Of a stretch of DNA of 64,000 nucleotides, positions 8,823-16,826 are shown one piece after another. The DNA lies in NCBI GenBank assembly GCA_905233945.1, contig CAJOFY010000013.1:1-64000 (forward strand), written 5' to 3'. The position numbers and the translations under genes were made by a program. Source of the DNA: an uncultured bacterium (GTDB lineage Bacteria > UBP6 > UBA1177). The notes beneath the pieces were generated by a model, which had not been told where the DNA came from, did not search any database, and was given only the letters and a program-made list of their open reading frames with translations. How positions within the stretch are numbered: the first letter of the stretch is position 1; each line of letters starts with the position of its first letter.

Positions 8823-10373
8823 ATGAGAAAATTTACACTGATTTTTATCGTTTTTTGCTTATTTTTCTTTGTTTCCTGTTCTTCTTCAAAGTCTGGAAAC
8901 AACGCTGATGCCTTGCCTGATGCCGATGCAGACACTCAGGATTCTGAAACCATTGATGATGATTTTGATTCTCAAGATGCTGATATCATTGATGATAAAG
9001 ACCAATCCGATGATTCGGATTCCGATTCTGAAAAATCCGATTCGGACGAATGTCAGCCGCCTTTGAGTGAAGCTCCATTCCCTTATTACGATGCAAACGG
9101 CAAGATCACATTTTGCCGCCCCGGTTGTGACACACCGACCGAAAAAGATCCGCAGTGTGTCCACAATCTCTGGGATGAACAAAATGAAAAACTTTGTCAC
9201 GAATATCCCGAATACGCTTGCTGCGGAACTCCGTGCGTGTTGGAAAGCCTGAAACCTTGGACAAAGGATAAACTTGCTGAAGAATATCCGACCATTGCTG
9301 AAGTTGTTCCCATGCACAAGTGTGATTTGGCAATCAATCAGGTCAATTGGAACAATGACGGGACTAATGGTGTTGTCAAGTCATGGAACATGAGTGATGG
9401 AAAAATCGGTTTTTATTTTGCGCCTAACCCGACTCTTTCAGTAAAGGATTGGCCTGTAAAAACAAAATATGTGACTTATGACATAGCGACTCAGAAATAT
9501 TCTTTTGTCATTCCTGCACGAGGACAGGAACAGGCTTATCACAAAGGCAAAAGACTTGCCTTGATTTCTGATAAACGAAATCTTGACTTGAACAATTCAA
9601 GCATATTTTTGGCCTATATTGACGACAGCGGCAAAGTCGAAATCGTCTACGACAAAAAAGTCAAAAGCATTTCTTATGAACCTGCGCTCAATGAAAAATG
9701 GGCGTTTGTGAATCTTGTCGAAGCCGGAAATGAAAGAATGATGTATGCCAAAGTCGGCGAATGGAAGTGGACATCGCTTGGTGATGGTTTGGGATGGGAG
9801 CCCAATATCGTTGGCAATACTCTTGCACTTGTAGATGGTAATGTTAACGGTTGGATTTGTGATTTGAGCAAGTACCCGAAATCTTTATCAGATTGTAAAA
9901 AAGTGAACCGAGCTGAAGAACAAGTTAGAGGAATCAGGATAAACAGAGAAAATGAAAAGCAGTTCATCTATAATTCCAATTTTACAAAACTTGCCTATTT
10001 GGAATTAAAAGGAGATGAATTTTTCTACAAAGATTTGATTACTGATTTTACTGCTGAAACAGAACTTCATAAATATTCGCTCTGGGCATTGCAATTTAAA
10101 GGAAAGATCCTCCTTTTTGAAGAAGTCACCGATCTTAACAGTATCGGCGGAGGTCTTATCTGCTATTACCGTCTTGATAACAATAAGAAATATTGCATGA
10201 AAAAAATGGATGATGACAAAAGTTATTCGGATGGAACAACAGTATTTCCATATAGTTTTGGTGAGTTTGATTCACAAATGCTTTTGTATCAAACAAGAGA
10301 TTCAACATCTTTAATGTTAAGAAACATGCAATGTTACTGTCGGGAAGAGGGCGTCTGCCCGTTTGAGGAATAA
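8823..10373 (+). CDS. Asp/Ser-rich linker lipoprotein E, paralogue of D
   Basis: A 516-residue lipoprotein. The signal MRKFTLIFIVFCLFFFVSC has the lipobox FVSC, then a DADADTQDSE-type acidic linker. A Cys-rich segment (CRPGCDTPTEKDPQC, CCGTPC) follows, then a repeat-rich domain with WTSLGDGLGWEP and the terminal MQCYCREEGVCP. The start follows AAAGGAG, 25 bp after gene D ends, so the two are probably co-transcribed. The linker DNA at 8959-9034 is nearly identical to 7243-7312 in gene D although the rest of the proteins is diverged. Confidence 0.7.
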   Translation: MRKFTLIFIVFCLFFFVSCSSSKSGNNADALPDADADTQDSETIDDDFDSQDADIIDDKDQSDDSDSDSEKSDSDECQPPLSEAPFPYYDANGKITFCRPGCDTPTEKDPQCVHNLWDEQNEKLCHEYPEYACCGTPCVLESLKPWTKDKLAEEYPTIAEVVPMHKCDLAINQVNWNNDGTNGVVKSWNMSDGKIGFYFAPNPTLSVKDWPVKTKYVTYDIATQKYSFVIPARGQEQAYHKGKRLALISDKRNLDLNNSSIFLAYIDDSGKVEIVYDKKVKSISYEPALNEKWAFVNLVEAGNERMMYAKVGEWKWTSLGDGLGWEPNIVGNTLALVDGNVNGWICDLSKYPKSLSDCKKVNRAEEQVRGIRINRENEKQFIYNSNFTKLAYLELKGDEFFYKDLITDFTAETELHKYSLWALQFKGKILLFEEVTDLNSIGGGLICYYRLDNNKKYCMKKMDDDKSYSDGTTVFPYSFGEFDSQMLLYQTRDSTSLMLRNMQCYCREEGVCPFEE

Positions 10374-10412
10374 TCTTAAAAATGTGGGTTTAAATATGCC
10401 TTGTTTTCAAGT

Positions 10413-10437
10413 AATCCGACGGCTGTTCGATGCTTTT
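10413..10437 (+). repeat. GCSMLF tail repeat, copy 3 (partial orphan)
   Basis: Twenty-five bases reading SDGCSMLF, matching bases 84-109 with one internal mismatch, then diverging. An in-frame TAA directly precedes it, so it is not part of a gene. It sits between lipoprotein E and the minus-strand ORF6N gene. Confidence 0.5.
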
Positions 10438-10441
10438 CAGA

Positions 10442-10540
10442 CTATTTCGATTCCTCGTCTTCGTCAAAAACAGAGGCTTTTGTTTCGATAAGATGATCGT
10501 TGCCAAGGGCATTTGAAGGAGAAAAACAGGATTTGTTTTT
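10442..10540 (-). pseudogene. Short 3' gene remnant
   Basis: The minus strand, directly after the ORF6N stop, has an open stretch with no start codon that ends GNDHLIETKASVFDEDEESK and a TAG (complement of 10442-10444). The composition looks like a real protein C-terminus and it abuts GCSMLF copy 3. It may be debris from a rearrangement. Low confidence. Confidence 0.25.
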
Positions 10541-10543
10541 CGA

Positions 10544-11476
10544 TTACAATATTTTCATCAATCTTTCCAACAGATTAGCGATTGTTCCTGAGTCGTACCA
10601 CAATGAAATCCCGAAACATTTTTTCCCGGCATCTTTTATCGAGGCTCCGATATGATAAACAGTTTCACGATCTAATATAATGAATCTATCGTGGAATTCT
10701 GTTGTATATTTTACTGTCAGCGAGGGATATTGAGCGTTGAACTTCGCGATGTCGCGGTTTGTTACTTTACTATTTTCACGAGTAAGGATTTTTACATCAA
10801 CTTCTGAAATCTTTTTTGCCAGAAGATTCAAGGTTTCGATATCAATATAACCGTCAACTATAATGATTTCCTTTTTTGCTTTCTGAATTATGGAAATAAT
10901 CAGGCTGAAAGCATCGTATATCTGACCTTCGAAGAAAATTTTTTGTTCAGATTCCGAATGATTCTCGATATATTTAAAAACTTCGTTGAATTTTTCATCC
11001 GTGTTTTTCTGATATTCCAGTTGTTTGACTTCTATCTCGTTGACGCGGTTTAAAATCAAAGAATTTGTTGCCAGAAATTTCCTCATTTCGACAAAAGCTC
11101 TCATAATTGCGATGCTTACGACGATAGCGACATCACTCTGGAGTATTGCTGAGAGCATGGAAATTCCTTGTTCAGTGAATGCATAAGGCAGATATCGTCT
11201 GCCACCTCGCCCGACTGTATTTTTTGAAATGCCATTTTGGCATCTCAAAAATTCTTCTTCAGTAAGTTGGAAACAAAAATCTTGGGGAAAACGCTTCTGG
11301 TTTCTTTTTACAGCACGGTTTAAAGCACCTGTTTCAACCTGATAAAGCATGGCTAAATCCTGATCAAGCAGGACAGGCTTGTCTCTGATAACATAAATAA
11401 GTCCGCTTATTGTCGAGCTGCTGACCTCTATTTCATTTTTTCCAATTATTTCAAGTTGATTAGCTTTTTCTTCCAT
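10544..11476 (-). CDS. ORF6N-domain protein with C-terminal phospholipase D-like domain
   Basis: A 310-residue protein. Residues ~15-110 match the ORF6N domain (DLAMLYQVETGALNRAVKRN, FPQDFCFQLTEEE, RGGRRYLPYAFTEQG), a DNA-binding module common in phage and plasmid anti-repressor-like proteins. A helical linker follows. The C-terminal ~120 residues resemble a PLD-type nuclease half, with IIIVDGYID and HDRFIILD followed by HIGAS. The start at 11476 has GGAGG upstream; a longer frame from 11533 lacks one. It is a single gene with its own promoter. It could act in a mobile-element regulatory or defence role; no other phage genes are nearby. Confidence 0.7.
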   Translation of the reverse strand: MEEKANQLEIIGKNEIEVSSSTISGLIYVIRDKPVLLDQDLAMLYQVETGALNRAVKRNQKRFPQDFCFQLTEEEFLRCQNGISKNTVGRGGRRYLPYAFTEQGISMLSAILQSDVAIVVSIAIMRAFVEMRKFLATNSLILNRVNEIEVKQLEYQKNTDEKFNEVFKYIENHSESEQKIFFEGQIYDAFSLIISIIQKAKKEIIIVDGYIDIETLNLLAKKISEVDVKILTRENSKVTNRDIAKFNAQYPSLTVKYTTEFHDRFIILDRETVYHIGASIKDAGKKCFGISLWYDSGTIANLLERLMKIL

Positions 11477-11504
11477 GTTTTTTCTCCTCCAAATAAAACA
11501 CTTG

Positions 11505-11533
11505 ATTTTATCGGTATTTTTGAAAAATATCAA
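11505..11533 (-). promoter_or_regulatory. Promoter of the ORF6N gene
   Basis: On the minus strand TTGATA (11533-11528), a 17-bp spacer and TAAAAT (11510-11505) form a near-consensus sigma-70 promoter about 30 bp upstream of the ORF6N start codon. Confidence 0.6.
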
Positions 11534-11624
11534 ATTTAAATTGAATAAAAATTTAAATATTTTTGTGAAATATTAAAAACTTGCATAAAACAAGGCAAGA
11601 AATTTTTGTTTTGGGTCAGAAAAA

Positions 11625-11653
11625 TTGGCACTTTGTGTAACTAAATATATGAT
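11625..11653 (+). promoter_or_regulatory. Promoter of lipoprotein F
   Basis: TTGGCA at 11625-11630, a 17-bp spacer and TATGAT at 11648-11653, with the lipoprotein ATG at 11685 and GGAGG between. It is divergent from the ORF6N promoter about 90 bp away. Confidence 0.55.
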
Positions 11654-11684
11654 TGTTTGGTTTTTTAACTTTATGGAGGTTGTT

Positions 11685-12581
11685 ATGAAAAAATCGTTGT
11701 TATTGGCACTTGTTGCAGCACTTTTTCTTTTTGCTGCCTGCGGCGACAAGAAGGAGAGTGAAACGGAGCAGGAGCCGGGAAAAACCGACAGCGACATAGT
11801 GGAAAACCAGGAAACGGCGGATGAAGACAGTTCAAATACCGAGCCGACCGGTGATGCCGATGAAAATCAGGAAACAATTGATGAAGACGCGAGTCAGGAT
11901 AATCTGATCTGCACTCAGGAATCGAAGGAAACTCTCGGCGGAGAAGGATGCCGTTACCGTGTAAAAGACGACCCGACAAGATATGTCGAAATCAACTGCG
12001 GATGTGACTCTTTCAAAGTCGACAACATTGTCTGTGACGATGAGAACAAGTGCGTTCTTTCCGGAGAATGCGGTGAAGGCAGATGCTCTATTGAATTTCG
12101 TGATTATGACAAAGAACTTTTTGAAGCTTTTCCTTTGGAAAGAGAGATCATTGCAAAATCCAGCTTCGAGCCGACAGGGATCTGTTCTGTTGCAAGACTC
12201 AAAGACGGCACACTGTTAGCTGCTGTGAGAAACGGGACATGGATAAATGAACTTGCTCCGGAAATTAGAGCCGATTTGAAAATAATACCGACTTGTGAAA
12301 ACGTTTGTGTTGAAACGAACGAATCGTGGATGGATGAGCCTTATTACGATTATGTTTACTATCCTCCTGTAGAATTTACGATCGGGGAAAATGCGCCTGT
12401 GCTCGTAAGCAACGGTCAGGTCGTGGATTCTGAAGGTTACGAATATTATGTTTACGGCAGCAAAACCATAAGTCCTGATGATCCGGATCACAAACTTTAC
12501 CACAGGGAAGAGAGTGAAATGCCTGATCCGAATTACGGCATTTTTGATTTTGTTATAGTCAATACCAATGCTCTGAAATAA
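11685..12581 (+). CDS. Cys-containing lipoprotein F, unknown function
   Basis: A 298-residue lipoprotein. The signal MKKSLLLALVAALFLFAAC (lipobox FAAC) is followed by a Glu/Asp/Thr-rich linker with ENQET repeats to about residue 65. The mature domain has many Cys residues (CRYRV, CGCDSF, CVLSGECGEGRCS) that could form disulfides in the periplasm or at the surface. I do not recognise the family. The start has TGGAGG upstream; an in-frame ATG at 11625 falls inside the promoter and is rejected. Confidence 0.7.
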   Translation: MKKSLLLALVAALFLFAACGDKKESETEQEPGKTDSDIVENQETADEDSSNTEPTGDADENQETIDEDASQDNLICTQESKETLGGEGCRYRVKDDPTRYVEINCGCDSFKVDNIVCDDENKCVLSGECGEGRCSIEFRDYDKELFEAFPLEREIIAKSSFEPTGICSVARLKDGTLLAAVRNGTWINELAPEIRADLKIIPTCENVCVETNESWMDEPYYDYVYYPPVEFTIGENAPVLVSNGQVVDSEGYEYYVYGSKTISPDDPDHKLYHREESEMPDPNYGIFDFVIVNTNALK

Positions 12582-12722
12582 AAAGCAAAGCTGTTTCTCT
12601 GATTTTTAAGAAAAATATCGCGAAAAATGCTGTTAAAACTGGACAATATCGCGGAGTTGGTGTAGGAAAGCGCACTAAACGGGATTTATCCCGCGCATTA
12701 GTATTGTATAAGGAGATCTCAA
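12582..12722 (+). other. Leader region of the riboflavin operon
   Basis: This 141-bp region has a small perfect stem CGGGA-TTTA-TCCCG near 12679-12692 but none of the conserved elements of an FMN riboswitch that I could recognise. AAGGAG lies close to the ribBA start. No further feature seen. Confidence 0.3.
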
Positions 12723-13961
12723 GTGAGTGTTGATTCCGAAAATGTAAAAAAGAATGTTGAAAGAGCCGTCGAGCAGTTCAGAAACGGCGGGATCGTAATA
12801 GTTGTCGATGATGAAAACCGCGAGAATGAAGGCGATTTTGTTGTCGCGGCAGAAAAAATAACCCCTGAAACAGTCAATTTTATGATAAAGAACGGCCGCG
12901 GAGTTCTCTGCACGACGATAACCGAGGACCGCTGCAAGGCTTTAGGTCTTGAAATGCAGGTGAATAACAATACTTCGCTCCTCGGAACTCCTTTCACGGT
13001 AACAGTGGATCTGCTCGGCCACGGCTGCACGACAGGTGTTTCGATGTTTGACAGAGCTTCGACGATCCGTGCTCTGGCAGACGAATCGACCCGTCCCGAA
13101 GACCTGGGCAGGCCAGGTCACATCAATCCGCTTCGAGCAAGAAACGGCGGAGTTCTGGTGAGAGCCGGGCACACCGAAGCGACAGTAGATCTGGCGAAGC
13201 TCGCAGGGCTCAAACCGGCAGGCGCACTCATTGAGATAATCAACGACGACGGCACGATGGCAAGAATGCCGCAGCTTATCGAAATCGCCAAAAAGTATGA
13301 TTTCCCGATCCTTACGATAGAAAACATCATCGCTTACAGGCTTATGACCGAGTCTCTGATCGAGCAGGTCGCGGACGCGGTCCTTCCGACACGCTGGGGC
13401 GGTGAATTCAAAATCAAAGTTTTCCGCAACAAACTTGACGGTCTCGAGCACGTCGCTCTGATAAAAGGCGACATCGCCGACGGAAAACCGGTCCTCACGA
13501 GAGTACACTCGGAATGTCTTACCGGTGACGCTTTGGGAAGTATCCGCTGCGACTGCGGATACCAGCTTCAGAACGCTATGGAACTAATCAAGGCCGAGGG
13601 CAGGGGAGTCATCCTTTATCTGCGCCAGGAGGGCAGGGGAATAGGACTCGGAAACAAGATCAAGGCCTACCACCTTCAGGACGAAGGAATGGACACGGTC
13701 GAGGCGAATATCGCGCTCGGTTTCCCGGCTGACCTCAGGGATTACGGCATCGGTGCGCAGATCTTGTCGGAAATCGGCGTTGAAAAGATCAGACTTCTCA
13801 CCAATAATCCCAAGAAAATCAAAGGTTTGACCGGCTACGGACTTGAAATAACGGAGCATGTTCCGAATGTCTGCGGAGTGCAGAAAGAGAACAGAAAATA
13901 CCTTGAAACCAAACAAAACAAGATGGGACATACAATTTTCACGTCAGATAAAAAGAATTAA
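12723..13961 (+). CDS. ribBA: Bifunctional DHBP synthase / GTP cyclohydrolase II
   Basis: The 412-residue enzyme supplies both precursors of riboflavin: 3,4-dihydroxy-2-butanone 4-phosphate from ribulose 5-phosphate (N-terminal half) and the pyrimidine intermediate from GTP (C-terminal half). The RibB part has [10 protein letters not shown] at 29-38 and [11 protein letters not shown] near 133. The RibA part has SECLTGD with the zinc cysteines C265, C276 and C278, and RQEGRGIGL at 301-309. Length is normal for the fusion. A GTG start is used, with AAGGAG upstream. First gene of ribBA-ribH-nusB. Confidence 0.95.
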   Translation: MSVDSENVKKNVERAVEQFRNGGIVIVVDDENRENEGDFVVAAEKITPETVNFMIKNGRGVLCTTITEDRCKALGLEMQVNNNTSLLGTPFTVTVDLLGHGCTTGVSMFDRASTIRALADESTRPEDLGRPGHINPLRARNGGVLVRAGHTEATVDLAKLAGLKPAGALIEIINDDGTMARMPQLIEIAKKYDFPILTIENIIAYRLMTESLIEQVADAVLPTRWGGEFKIKVFRNKLDGLEHVALIKGDIADGKPVLTRVHSECLTGDALGSIRCDCGYQLQNAMELIKAEGRGVILYLRQEGRGIGLGNKIKAYHLQDEGMDTVEANIALGFPADLRDYGIGAQILSEIGVEKIRLLTNNPKKIKGLTGYGLEITEHVPNVCGVQKENRKYLETKQNKMGHTIFTSDKKN

Positions 13962-13975
13962 CAACGGAGATTGAA

Positions 13976-14440
13976 ATGGAAGTAAAAACTTTTTCAGGCG
14001 ATCTTAGTGCAAAAGGAAAAAAATTCGCAGTAATCGTTTCGAGATTCAACAGCCTTCTTTCGGAATCGCTTCTGAAAGGCGCGATCGACTGCCTCGAGCG
14101 TCACTATGCGGAAAGCGTTGAAGTTATCAAGGTTCCGGGCGCTTTCGAAATTCCTTTCGCAGCAAAAAAGGCGGCTCTTTCCAAAAAATACGACGCGATA
14201 GTTTGTCTCGGCGTCATAATCCGCGGCAGCACTCCGCACTTTGATTTCATCGCGGCCGAAACGAGCAAGGGAATCGCCCAGGCTTCGCTTGAAACAGGCG
14301 TTTACATGTCTTTCGGAGTCCTTACGGTCGATTCGATCGAGCAGGGGATCGAGAGAGCAGGAACAAAAGCCGGCAACAAAGGGTTCGACGCGGCGCTTGC
14401 GGCCATTGAAATGCTGAATTTGTCCGATAAATTGAAATAA
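13976..14440 (+). CDS. ribH: 6,7-dimethyl-8-ribityllumazine synthase
   Basis: The 154-residue enzyme condenses the butanone phosphate with the ribitylamino-pyrimidine made by the RibBA route. VSRFN near residue 21, GAFEIP at 55-60 and RGSTPHFDF with the catalytic-type His88 are hallmark segments. It begins 14 bp after ribBA behind CGGAG, so they are co-transcribed. Length is typical of the icosahedral-shell family. No ribD or ribE (riboflavin synthase) is in the window. Confidence 0.95.
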   Translation: MEVKTFSGDLSAKGKKFAVIVSRFNSLLSESLLKGAIDCLERHYAESVEVIKVPGAFEIPFAAKKAALSKKYDAIVCLGVIIRGSTPHFDFIAAETSKGIAQASLETGVYMSFGVLTVDSIEQGIERAGTKAGNKGFDAALAAIEMLNLSDKLK

Positions 14441-14453
14441 GCAGGAAAAAGTT

Positions 14454-14939
14454 ATGGGATTAAGAAGACGTTCAAGAGAAAAAACACTTCAGATTCTGTA
14501 CAGTCTCGAATTTAACAAAAATCAGACAATTAAGGAGGCTGTGGAATCGTATCTGACTTATTTCAATATCGCATCGATGAAATGGAGCGATAAAAGCGAA
14601 AACCAGACAACCGGCAACAACGAAGCCTCTGAAGAAGAGAGTGTTTTTATAACATATCTTCTGACTGCTGTAAGAAATAACATTCAGGAAATAGAAAGAC
14701 TCATTGAAGAGGCTGCGATAAACTGGAGAATCGAGCGCATCGCTCTCATTGAACGCAATATTCTCAGAATGTCGGTGGCAGAACTTATCGACGAGAACAA
14801 CGGAGTTCCCTTCAAGGCGACGATAAACGAAGCGATCGACATCGCCAAAAAATTCGGCAGCAAGGAATCAAGTTCGTTTGTAAACGGTATAATCAACAAA
14901 GTAGCTGATATTATTGACATTAAAAACAAAAAACTATGA
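14454..14939 (+). CDS. nusB: Transcription antitermination factor NusB
   Basis: A 161-residue all-helical protein that with NusE binds boxA RNA in rRNA antitermination. The N-terminus MGLRRRSREKTLQILYSLEF is the family signature, and NWRIERIALIERNILRMSVAEL plus ATINEAIDIAKKFG follow. A hydrophilic insertion rich in Ser/Asn/Glu (about residues 43-62) is unusual but sits in a known variable loop. The ribH-nusB order is widespread in bacteria. Confidence 0.92.
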   Translation: MGLRRRSREKTLQILYSLEFNKNQTIKEAVESYLTYFNIASMKWSDKSENQTTGNNEASEEESVFITYLLTAVRNNIQEIERLIEEAAINWRIERIALIERNILRMSVAELIDENNGVPFKATINEAIDIAKKFGSKESSSFVNGIINKVADIIDIKNKKL

Positions 14940-15883
14940 AACTCAACGGCGAAAGACTTGTTCCTTTTTGCACCGTAATACTCTCAAGAATCGACAAATA
15001 CGCAGGTTTGTCGGCTCAGATAAAAGAGTGGTGTGAAAGCGAATCTTTCAATCCTCAGGGCAAGGCTTATCTTGTGGATTGCGACAGAAACAAAGTGAAA
15101 ATGTTTTCCCTGGAAAATAAAAAAGCTGTAACATTTGAAGATGAATACTCATTTTTTGAGCTGATACGCTTTATTCAGAAGGCTAAACCTTCGTGCATAA
15201 TTGATTTCTGCAACAACGCGATGTCCAAAACAGTGGTATTTTTCTCTCATGCAGGCTGTGCAATCTGTCAAAAAAGTCTTTTTTCGCTGTTTTTTGCTGA
15301 GGCAGGATACAAAAAAGAGGCTTGCGGAGCGCTGAGAACGGCTGTCCCGTGCTTTTTCAACGATTCTGGAAAAGAGGACAGAAAGACAAATTATGCCGAT
15401 ATTCCGGCTGAATTTGCTGAGCAGACAGAAGAAGAAGTCGAAAAAGAGGAAAAGCTCGTAATTGATTTAGGCGGAATTCCCGAAAAGCCGGTCGGCAGGA
15501 TCCTGTGGGTTCCGAAAAGAACAACGGCACGCGGAATGTGGACCGATTTCAAAAATCTGACATATTACGCCGAAAAGGAAAATGTGCTGATCGATGTCCA
15601 TCTGAAAAACGAAAAAGCGAAAAAAAGGTTCGACAGCGTATTTTTCATCAAGGGACGAAAAATGGACCTCGACCGATACTTGACTCCGATTGTCTGTGAA
15701 AATCTCTCTGACGCGATTTTCGGAAGCCGCTCTCCGGAATACAAAAAAATTATTTTTTCTTTCGGAATGACATTTGAATTTCTAAAGACAAAATCTTTGC
15801 TCATACAAACAGGAAAGGAAAAATCCTCGGATAATTCGGCAAGATTGACCACAACAAAGAAAATAGGTAACTACCTGAAATGA
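14936..15883 (+). CDS. Conserved-looking hypothetical protein downstream of nusB
   Basis: A 315-residue soluble protein of unknown family, overlapping the nusB stop by 4 bp (ATGA) and hence translationally coupled. It has a Cys pair in HAGCAICQKS (near residue 105) that recalls a redox or metal site, an acidic EEEVEKEEK stretch mid-protein, and a C-terminal part with VPKRTTARGMW. No signal peptide or membrane segment. I cannot assign a function. Confidence 0.65.
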   Translation: MKLNGERLVPFCTVILSRIDKYAGLSAQIKEWCESESFNPQGKAYLVDCDRNKVKMFSLENKKAVTFEDEYSFFELIRFIQKAKPSCIIDFCNNAMSKTVVFFSHAGCAICQKSLFSLFFAEAGYKKEACGALRTAVPCFFNDSGKEDRKTNYADIPAEFAEQTEEEVEKEEKLVIDLGGIPEKPVGRILWVPKRTTARGMWTDFKNLTYYAEKENVLIDVHLKNEKAKKRFDSVFFIKGRKMDLDRYLTPIVCENLSDAIFGSRSPEYKKIIFSFGMTFEFLKTKSLLIQTGKEKSSDNSARLTTTKKIGNYLK

Positions 15884-15897
15884 TTTTTCTTTTTATA

Positions 15898-15926
15898 TTG
15901 ACAACTTCGCATAACATATATTATGT
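15898..15926 (+). promoter_or_regulatory. Promoter of the holB-ricT-tatD operon
   Basis: Perfect TTGACA at 15898-15903, a 17-bp spacer and TTATGT at 15921-15926. Initiation near 15933 leaves a very short leader and favours the second GTG (15948) as the start codon of the first gene. Confidence 0.55.
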
Positions 15927-15947
15927 AAACTAAAAAGGGTGAAAAAC

Positions 15948-16811
15948 GTGGTTTCGGCTCAGATTTCGGCGATCTCTGAAAAACTCATTTCATGCATTAA
16001 AAAAAACTCTCTGCCGCAGACGATCCTTTTTCATTCTCCTGCTCTCTCGAATATCGATGCATTGGTTTTATCGCTTGCGCCGAAACTGATAAAACCCAAA
16101 CGTTTTCTTGATAATGAAAAGTTTGCCTCACTTTGTTCAGCCGGACAGTTTCCTGACTTCATAAACGTTGTCAAAGGTGCGACCGGAACTATAAAAATCG
16201 AAGAAATTCACGCAGTTGAAGATGCCATTCAGTATGCTCCGTTTGAGTCTGAAAACCGCATTGTCTATTTCCGGGACGCCGCCGCGATGACTGTTCAGTC
16301 GCAGAACGCTCTCCTTAAAAAAATCGAGGAACCTCCGCAGCGCACTTTTTTCTTTTTGGCCGTAAACAAGCGAAATTCGATTCTCCCGACTGTTCTATCG
16401 CGTTCAGTCCCAATTTTCGTTCCTGGCGCAAATACGGAAGCCGGTTTTTCGGAACTGTTCGACCGTTTTCCTTTTCTGGCGGATTTGGTTTCAGAGCTGG
16501 GCAGCGATATTTTTACTGCCGAAAAAAACAGACTTGCCTACTTTTGTTCCAGCCTCGATTTTAATTCGATAACCAATATAAATAAAATATATGCCGAGAT
16601 AACAGATACAGATCTTCTGTCGAAGGAACTGCTCGGTTCTGTTCCGGCTGACAAAGCTGAATATCTGAAAAAAATGATTATAAAAATGAGGCTTGCCATT
16701 GTCGCATTCTGTGTAATGGAAAAGAATCCGGAAACAGCACGGCGAATAACTGTTTTTCTTTCGAACCAGCAGTATTTTTCACCGGACGCTTCAGTCTTCT
16801 TCACAATATAA
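15948..16811 (+). CDS. holB: DNA polymerase III delta-prime-like clamp-loader subunit
   Basis: A 287-residue AAA+ clamp-loader subunit expected to help load the beta sliding clamp. FPDFINVV, then KIEEIHAVEDA, AAAMTVQSQNALLKKIEEPP and LPTVLSRSVP are delta-prime/DnaX family landmarks. The N-terminus lacks a Walker A motif, which fits delta-prime rather than DnaX. The start is GTG 15948 (AAGGG upstream); a GTG at 15939 is possible but lies too close to the promoter. Association with ricT and tatD is classical. Confidence 0.85.
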   Translation: MVSAQISAISEKLISCIKKNSLPQTILFHSPALSNIDALVLSLAPKLIKPKRFLDNEKFASLCSAGQFPDFINVVKGATGTIKIEEIHAVEDAIQYAPFESENRIVYFRDAAAMTVQSQNALLKKIEEPPQRTFFFLAVNKRNSILPTVLSRSVPIFVPGANTEAGFSELFDRFPFLADLVSELGSDIFTAEKNRLAYFCSSLDFNSITNINKIYAEITDTDLLSKELLGSVPADKAEYLKKMIIKMRLAIVAFCVMEKNPETARRITVFLSNQQYFSPDASVFFTI

Positions 16812-16826
16812 ATCGGAGGATAACTT

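Noticed and set aside
10544-11476. Prophage remnant
   Set aside because: ORF6N domains are common in phages, but no integrase, structural gene or attachment-site repeat accompanies it.
12582-12722. FMN riboswitch before ribBA
   Set aside because: I looked for the conserved RFN segments and found none; only a small isolated stem is present.
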